Source: JAVHLK01 sp043806215
GTDB lineage: Bacteria; Desulfobacterota; Desulfomonilia; Desulfomonilales; Desulfomonilaceae
Reading direction: 5' to 3'
DNA length: 35,052 nt
NCBI GenBank assembly: GCA_043806215.1
Contig: JAZDHD010000026.1
Location: 1 to 35,052 of the forward strand
Position 1 is the first letter of the stretch; each line of letters opens with the position of its first letter. Made by a program: the position numbers and the translations under genes. Below the pieces are notes generated by a model. That model saw only the letters and a program-made list of their open reading frames with translations. It did not search any database and was not told the DNA's origin. Shown in pieces: positions 31,079-35,052 of the stretch.

Positions 31079-31113
31079 CCCGGCCCAAATGACTCCATTG
31101 ATGGGTACTCCAA

Positions 31114-31887
31114 ATGAAACTCACTCCACTTGCCAGCGGCAGTTCGGGCAACTCATTTCTGGTACGGGCCAACGGCTCGGCGATTCTCGTCGACGCAGGT
31201 CTTTCGGGCAAGCAAATAAGCAAGAGATTGGAAGATGCGGGAACGGATCCCGGGTCGCTCGAGGGAATCCTCGTTTCCCACGAGCACTCCGATCATGTGA
31301 AGGGGGTTGGAGTCCTTTCGAGAAAATTCAAGCTTCCCGTCTACATTAACCGGGGAACCTGGAACGCGGTTGAGAAGACTCTGGGAAAAGTGCACCGACT
31401 CGAGATCTTCGAGACGGGAAAGGTCTTCGAAATCGGCGGCCTTCGTATTCATCCTTTTTCCGTGCCCCATGATTGCGCGGACCCCGTGGGATTTCGAATC
31501 TCTTGCGGTACTGCAAAGTTGGGGATTGCAACGGATTTGGGAACCGCGACCGGATTGGTTACGAGTCTGTTGACCGGCCTGCATCTCGTGGTCCTGGAAA
31601 GCAACCATGATCCAAAGATGTTGCGTGACGGCCCCTATCCCTGGGAACTCAAGCAACGGGTCCGGAGCCGATTGGGCCACCTCTCCAATCCGGAGAGCGC
31701 TCAGCTGCTCCAACGAATCGTATCGGACCAGCTGCAGGCCGTGATACTCGCCCACATGTCCGAGACGAACAATAGTCCGGACCTGGCCCTGGATTGCGCT
31801 CGGTCGTCGCTCCGGGAATTCCTTGCACAGCGGGGGAGGATCTTCTGCGCCGGCCAGGATGAGGTCGGGCCCACAATAGAAATCTAG
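31114..31887 (+). CDS. Metallo-beta-lactamase fold hydrolase, WalJ/YycJ type
   Basis: 257 aa. Opens with LTPLASGSSGNSFLV, the YycJ signature, and contains H56-x-H58-x-D60-H61 (SHEHSDH) of the two-metal centre. VPHDCADPVGFRI, GIATDLGTAT, LVVLESNHD and LAHMSETNNSP follow in family order. WalJ-type enzymes act as exonucleases on DNA in Gram-positives and are cytoplasmic; the role in Gram-negatives is less clear. All visible metal ligands are present. The ribosome-binding site is weak. Confidence 0.9.
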   Translation: MKLTPLASGSSGNSFLVRANGSAILVDAGLSGKQISKRLEDAGTDPGSLEGILVSHEHSDHVKGVGVLSRKFKLPVYINRGTWNAVEKTLGKVHRLEIFETGKVFEIGGLRIHPFSVPHDCADPVGFRISCGTAKLGIATDLGTATGLVTSLLTGLHLVVLESNHDPKMLRDGPYPWELKQRVRSRLGHLSNPESAQLLQRIVSDQLQAVILAHMSETNNSPDLALDCARSSLREFLAQRGRIFCAGQDEVGPTIEI

Positions 31888-32088
31888 CACTCCCCGGCAA
31901 ACCGTCGTGACCACACGGCGGCAACGGACCGTGAGAATCTCCCGCAAAAGGAACCGCGCGCCGGCGCTACGCGGACCCTGCGTCTCAATCCCCCCCGCTC
32001 CACAAATCGACTCCCGCCGGTTGCGGCTTATCCCGAAACCGGAACGGGCCGACACGCTCGTGCGGTCGACCCATTTGATGGTGCATTA

Positions 32089-32163
32089 TGGAGGCGGCTG
32101 GCGGATTTGAACCGCCGTATAACGGTTTTGCAGACCGTCGCCTTACCACTTGGCTAAGCCGCC
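32089..32163 (-). tRNA. tRNA-Cys (anticodon GCA)
   Basis: 75 nt on the minus strand. Acceptor GGCGGCT pairs with AGCCGCC; the anticodon loop CTGCAAA gives GCA; the T-arm is GGTTCAAATCC; the discriminator is U and the 3' CCA is encoded (32089-32091). A promoter lies directly upstream. The 200 bp between it and the MBL gene show nothing else. Confidence 0.97.
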
Positions 32164-32181
32164 GTTCAGTATAAGTCTCCA

Positions 32182-32210
32182 TTTTAAGACACAGAGGAAC
32201 CGGATGTCAA
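32182..32210 (-). promoter_or_regulatory. Promoter of tRNA-Cys
   Basis: Minus strand: TTGACA (32205-32210), 17-bp spacer, TTAAAA (32182-32187), 18 bp before the tRNA 5' end. Confidence 0.55.
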
Positions 32211-32305
32211 GAAGGGAGTTGCCCGGCCGCGGGAACGGCCTTTGGCCGTCACGCCGATACGTCGGCATATTTGTGCCCAAAGCGACGGAAGCCTGAATCG
32301 ATGGA

Positions 32306-33412
32306 TTACTCGGGAGACATTCCGATCTTCACGTCAAAGTTGTGCGTCCTCCCGCTTCTGAGGACCGTGATACGGAGGAGATCGCCGGGCTTGGTCCCCG
32401 CCACTATTCTCGACAGATGACGCCCGTTCTTTATTTGTTCGCCGTTCGCATTCAAAATGAGGTCGCCCTTCCGGATGCCGGACATGGACGCTGGGGTGGA
32501 ATTGAGAACTTCGTCCACCACCGTTCCGCGCAGCGGCCCCGCACCGACCGTTTGAGCCTGCTGGGCAGTCGGGTCGTCCACATAGATGCCCAACCAGCCG
32601 CGAGTCATGGGGACTTGACGTCGGGCAAGAGTTTGCAGTTCGTTGATGTAGTTGGAAGGTATGGAAAACCCGATGCCCCTCCCGGCGGCAATAATTGCCG
32701 TGTTGACGCCGACCACCTCACCCGCCATATTGAACAGCGGGCCTCCCGAATTTCCCGGGTTTATGGATGCGTCGGTTTGAATGAAATTATCGTGCGGCCC
32801 AAGTCCCAGGAACCGGCCTTTGCCGCTCACGATGCCGACGGTCACGGATCTTCCGAGGCCGAAGGGATTGCCCACGGCGAGCACCCATTCTCCTACTTCC
32901 ACCTTGGAAGAATCACCAAGCTTGACTTTCTCCAAACGATAGGGAGGCTTGATTTTCAAAAGGGCAAGATCCACATCCGGGTGCACCGCAACGGTTTTTG
33001 CCAGGACCACCTTCCCGGATGCGAGAGTCACCAGTATCTTGGCCGCACCCTCGACCACGTGCGCGTTGGTGACGATGTGGCCGTCCGAATCGCAGAAAAA
33101 GCCGCTGCCCAGACTGTCGGTTTGGAATCTATCCCCACCTTCGGTGCGGCCGTCGAGCCGGTCGGGCCGGGTTCTGAACAGTGGCGGGATCCTCGCGGAG
33201 CTGTTTTGGAGAATGTGCCGTTCAATGGATATATTGACCACCGCAGGCTTCAGCTCTTTGATCAGATCGATCAGGTCCGGGCACCCCCCATGTGCGACTC
33301 TTTTCACGGGTGATTGACCAAAGGCCTGCAGGGTCATCACACCTGCACAGAGACATAAGGCGAGTGATACTACTGCGATACCGTTGCCGATTCTATCGTG
33401 GGACACCTTCAT
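32306..33412 (-). CDS. HtrA/DegP-like serine protease with one PDZ domain
   Basis: 368 aa. Signal or anchor helix at about residues 10-33. The trypsin-like domain has the triad His118 (TNAHVVEG), Asp148 (PDVDLALLKI) and Ser222 (NPGNSGGPLFN). One C-terminal PDZ domain begins near GWLGIYVDDPTA and includes STPASMSGIRKGDLIL. With a single PDZ it resembles DegS or HhoA more than DegP. It works in periplasmic protein quality control. A promoter is visible at 33446-33474. The agmatinase gene lies 64 bp upstream on the same strand. Confidence 0.93.
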   Translation of the reverse strand: MKVSHDRIGNGIAVVSLALCLCAGVMTLQAFGQSPVKRVAHGGCPDLIDLIKELKPAVVNISIERHILQNSSARIPPLFRTRPDRLDGRTEGGDRFQTDSLGSGFFCDSDGHIVTNAHVVEGAAKILVTLASGKVVLAKTVAVHPDVDLALLKIKPPYRLEKVKLGDSSKVEVGEWVLAVGNPFGLGRSVTVGIVSGKGRFLGLGPHDNFIQTDASINPGNSGGPLFNMAGEVVGVNTAIIAAGRGIGFSIPSNYINELQTLARRQVPMTRGWLGIYVDDPTAQQAQTVGAGPLRGTVVDEVLNSTPASMSGIRKGDLILNANGEQIKNGRHLSRIVAGTKPGDLLRITVLRSGRTHNFDVKIGMSPE

Positions 33413-33445
33413 GGGAAAGCTCTCGGGGTTTGCTGCATAATTTTC

Positions 33446-33474
33446 AACCTATCAGCCGAAATGTTGCGTGTCAA
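33446..33474 (-). promoter_or_regulatory. Putative promoter of the HtrA-like gene
   Basis: Minus strand: TTGACA (33469-33474), 17-bp spacer, TAGGTT (33446-33451), immediately after the agmatinase stop codon; leader about 28 nt. Confidence 0.45.
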
Positions 33475-33476
33475 CT

Positions 33477-34364
33477 TCAACTACGGCCGAATGGCGCCCC
33501 TTGCCGAGAATAGTGACCCTGACGGCAAAGCACAAGGAGCAATTCCCGGACAATCTTCGCCGCGGTGATCGCCCCGGCCGCGGTCGGATCCAGCCCGGGG
33601 TTGAGTTCCACCACGTCGGCACCCAGCAAAGTCACGGATTCGAGCGTACGGAAGAAGCGTTCCATATCGCGGTAAGACCATCCGCCTGCTTCGGGGTTCC
33701 CCGTGGCGGAAAAGCATGCCGGGTCGAGGACATCCAGGTCAAGGCTCACGTACACGGGCAACCGGCCGATGCGCCGAAGGAGGACCTCCTCATCGCCCGG
33801 GACCCAGTTCATCATGGTGGCGTGCCTCCGCATCCAGGAAAATTCTTCTCTTGTTCCGGCACGGATTCCCATCTGTATGAGCCTGTCCGGTCCGATCAGA
33901 TCAACCGTACGCCGGATGACCGTAGCGTGATTGACCGCGCGGCCCTCGTATGAAGTCCTGAGATCCGAATGAGCGTCGAGGTGTACCAACACGAAGTCGC
34001 TGCTGAAAGTCCGCAAGGCTTTCACTATGGGAAGCGTGATCGTATGCTCTCCCCCCAGGCACAGGGGAAGTCCCCCTTGACGCGCAATGTCTGAAACATC
34101 CGCCTCGATCCGGTCCAACGCGTCCTCGAGAGTACCGCCCGGGAATGCGATGTCGCCCAGGTCGGCGATGTGATGGTCGGAAAGGTCCCGGTCCAGCAAC
34201 GGGGAGTACGTCTCGATTGAATCCGAGGCCGCGCGTATGGCATGCGGCCCCCCGGCCGTCCCCGAGCGGTACGTACAGGTCAGATCGAGGGGGCACCCCA
34301 GGATTGCCGGGGACCCGGGAAGGACATCTTGTGAAGAACAGTCCAGGAACCGTAAACGATTCAT
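33477..34364 (-). CDS. speB: Agmatinase / ureohydrolase family
   Basis: 295 aa. Ureohydrolases hydrolyse a guanidino group with two Mn ions; agmatinase makes putrescine and urea. All six metal ligands are seen: His107 (GGEHTIT), Asp130, His132, Asp134 (DAHSD), Asp209 and Asp211 (SLDLDVLDP). TYRSGTAGGPHAIRAAS near the N-terminus favours agmatinase over arginase. The start at 34364 has GGGAG eleven bases upstream; an open frame to 34463 lies inside repeat sequence. Repeat module A is 27 bp upstream. No arginine decarboxylase is in the window, so agmatinase substrate use is inferred from sequence only. Confidence 0.9.
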   Translation of the reverse strand: MNRLRFLDCSSQDVLPGSPAILGCPLDLTCTYRSGTAGGPHAIRAASDSIETYSPLLDRDLSDHHIADLGDIAFPGGTLEDALDRIEADVSDIARQGGLPLCLGGEHTITLPIVKALRTFSSDFVLVHLDAHSDLRTSYEGRAVNHATVIRRTVDLIGPDRLIQMGIRAGTREEFSWMRRHATMMNWVPGDEEVLLRRIGRLPVYVSLDLDVLDPACFSATGNPEAGGWSYRDMERFFRTLESVTLLGADVVELNPGLDPTAAGAITAAKIVRELLLVLCRQGHYSRQGAPFGRS

Positions 34365-34391
34365 TTGTAGGAAAACTCCCTTAGTGCTCGT

Positions 34392-34412
34392 CGGAGCAAA
34401 TGCGGTCGCACA
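34392..34412 (-). repeat. Dispersed repeat module A, copy 6
   Basis: CGGAGCAAATGCGGTCGC plus ACA, 27 bp upstream of the agmatinase start. On that strand it is followed by GCACTAAGGGAG, which supplies the ribosome-binding site. Confidence 0.68.
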
Positions 34413-34483
34413 TTCTGCTCCTGTTACCGAGTCTGAGAACTGGAACCAGAGCGTTCCGGGCACGGAGGCCCAGGCTACGGTAG

Positions 34484-34533
34484 GGGCGGACCTATGTGTC
34501 CGCCCGCATTTGGGCGCACACGCAGGTGCGCCC
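34484..34533. repeat. Two adjacent perfect hairpins
   Basis: GGGCGGAC-6 nt-GTCCGCCC (34484-34505) and GGGCGCAC-6 nt-GTGCGCCC (34512-34533) share one design: an 8-bp GC stem and a six-base loop, seemingly variants of one element. Confidence 0.8.
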
Positions 34534-34537
34534 CTAT

Positions 34538-34637
34538 CCCGCGGAACGCTGGATGCCCGTCATCTTCAAAGGCGGGCGTCCGCTCGCCGTCTCCCCGGCG
34601 AAGGCCGGGGTCCAGGAAGAAGAGACTGGTTCCCGGC
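34538..34637. repeat. Dispersed repeat module F, copy 2
   Basis: Direct copy of 21052-21153 with few differences; followed by CTACGCCGGGAAGACGGTTC, then inverted module A. Confidence 0.82.
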
Positions 34638-34661
34638 CTACGCCGGGAAGACGGTTCAGCT

Positions 34662-34682
34662 TGTGCGACCGTATTTAAGCCA
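34662..34682 (+). repeat. Dispersed repeat module A, copy 7 (inverted)
   Basis: TGTGCGACCGTATTTAAGCC plus A on the plus strand, followed by TAGGGCACTCAGG. Its left flank GACGGTTCAGCT matches the flank of copy 2. Confidence 0.75.
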
Positions 34683-34754
34683 TAGGGCACTCAGGCCGCA
34701 ACCGGAAGAGAATCACCACGGAGATACGGCGAACACCGAGATTGCCGAGTCCTC

Positions 34755-34827
34755 GCAATTCCGGGGACACAATCCCAAGTTTCTCCCCGCCGTAGCGGAT
34801 CGAAATTGGGTTATGTCCCCGAATTGC
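34755..34827. repeat. GGGGACA palindromic element, copy 3
   Basis: 73 bp: GCAATTCCGGGGACACAATC ... TATGTCCCCGAATTGC, with arms pairing over most of their length and the centre TCTCCCCGCCGTAGCGGAT. Confidence 0.85.
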
Positions 34828-34839
34828 TCGGGGGCATGC

Positions 34840-34909
34840 GTTCCGGGGACATGACCCGATTTTCCGGAGCGCGGCAGAGGGACACAAATCGGGATCGTGT
34901 CCCCGGAAC
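34840..34909. repeat. GGGGACA palindromic element, copy 4
   Basis: 70 bp: GTTCCGGGGACATGACCCGA ... TCGGGATCGTGTCCCCGGAAC, centre TTTCCGGAGCGCGGCAGAGG. Lies 12 bp from copy 3, making a tandem pair. Confidence 0.85.
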
Positions 34910-35052
34910 ATAGAATTCTTCGTTGCACGACAAGAATTTCAGGGATAGTAGTACAGGGAGGTCGACGTCTTGGCGCATGCCGCAGCGCCGGCTGTAAGGA
35001 CATTCCACATTACCGGCCCATCATGCAACACGTGCGGGAAACCGGGATAATC

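Larger units (their letters stand above)
34365..35052. other. Repeat-filled intergenic region to the window end
   Basis: About 690 bp without a supportable gene. In order: module A (34392), two 8-bp-stem hairpins (34484-34533), module F (34538-34637), inverted module A (34662-34682), then two GGGGACA palindromes (34755-34909). 34910-35052 shows nothing recognisable. Confidence 0.7.

Noticed and set aside
34237..34854. A 205-aa open frame on the plus strand
   Set aside because: It runs from antisense of the agmatinase into repeat modules; no motif or consistent composition.
34484..34909. Series of hairpins considered as a CRISPR array
   Set aside because: The units differ in sequence and length, there are no equal-sized unique spacers, and no cas genes are present.

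Overview
This window looks like a chromosomal segment of a Gram-negative, anaerobic bacterium of the deltaproteobacterial (Desulfobacterota) type. That placement is inference, from a full Tol-Pal envelope system, a CooC-type ATPase beside a short MetE-like methyltransferase (suggesting Wood-Ljungdahl or corrinoid methyl chemistry), many TPR and pseudo-signalling proteins, and abundant intergenic palindromic repeats. There are no phage, plasmid, insertion-sequence transposase or CRISPR genes; the accessory character lies in repeats and in low-complexity or degenerate-domain proteins.

Layout. 1-2824 (minus): tRNA-Ala(GGC) and a three-gene run, UROD-like protein > CvpA-like membrane protein > LysM/DUF4384-like lipoprotein. 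3146-3907 (plus): RNase PH, overlapping tail-to-tail with cpoB. 9050-3898 (minus): tolQ-tolR-tolA, then a repeat-filled gap, then tolB-pal-cpoB. 9528-14069 (plus): a 1513-aa protein with a degenerate receiver domain, a very acidic middle and about 38 tandem 17/18-residue proline-started helical repeats. 14070-17850: a cluster of six hairpins, a 69-aa four-cysteine protein, the CooC-like ATPase, the MetE-core-like enzyme and a CCHC zinc-finger-like protein. 18015-21776: a Cys/Pro-rich secreted protein with a coupled small ORF, an exported TPR protein, and a Gln-rich secreted protein. 21929-28583: M23 endopeptidase, a second four-cysteine small protein paralogous to the first, a 1125-aa membrane TPR pseudokinase, and a radical SAM protein. 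29022-34364: S41 C-terminal processing protease, a membrane PH-like protein, a WalJ/YycJ-type MBL hydrolase, tRNA-Cys(GCA), an HtrA-like protease and an agmatinase.

Functional picture. Much of the window concerns the envelope: Tol-Pal for outer-membrane constriction, LysM and M23 proteins for peptidoglycan, S41 and HtrA proteases for periplasmic quality control, and several exported low-complexity proteins. Two very large proteins keep a signalling fold but have lost its catalytic or phospho-accepting residues (receiver N53; kinase HRD and DFG), so they probably act as scaffolds.

Repeats. Most intergenic gaps over 250 bp are built from a shared set of palindromic modules. One (core TGGCRTAAATACGGTCGC) lies 20-75 bp upstream of four minus-strand start codons. 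Another is a roughly 75-bp hairpin bounded by GGGGACA/TGTCCCC, present four times. All alignments, motif positions and promoter calls were made by eye without database searches.
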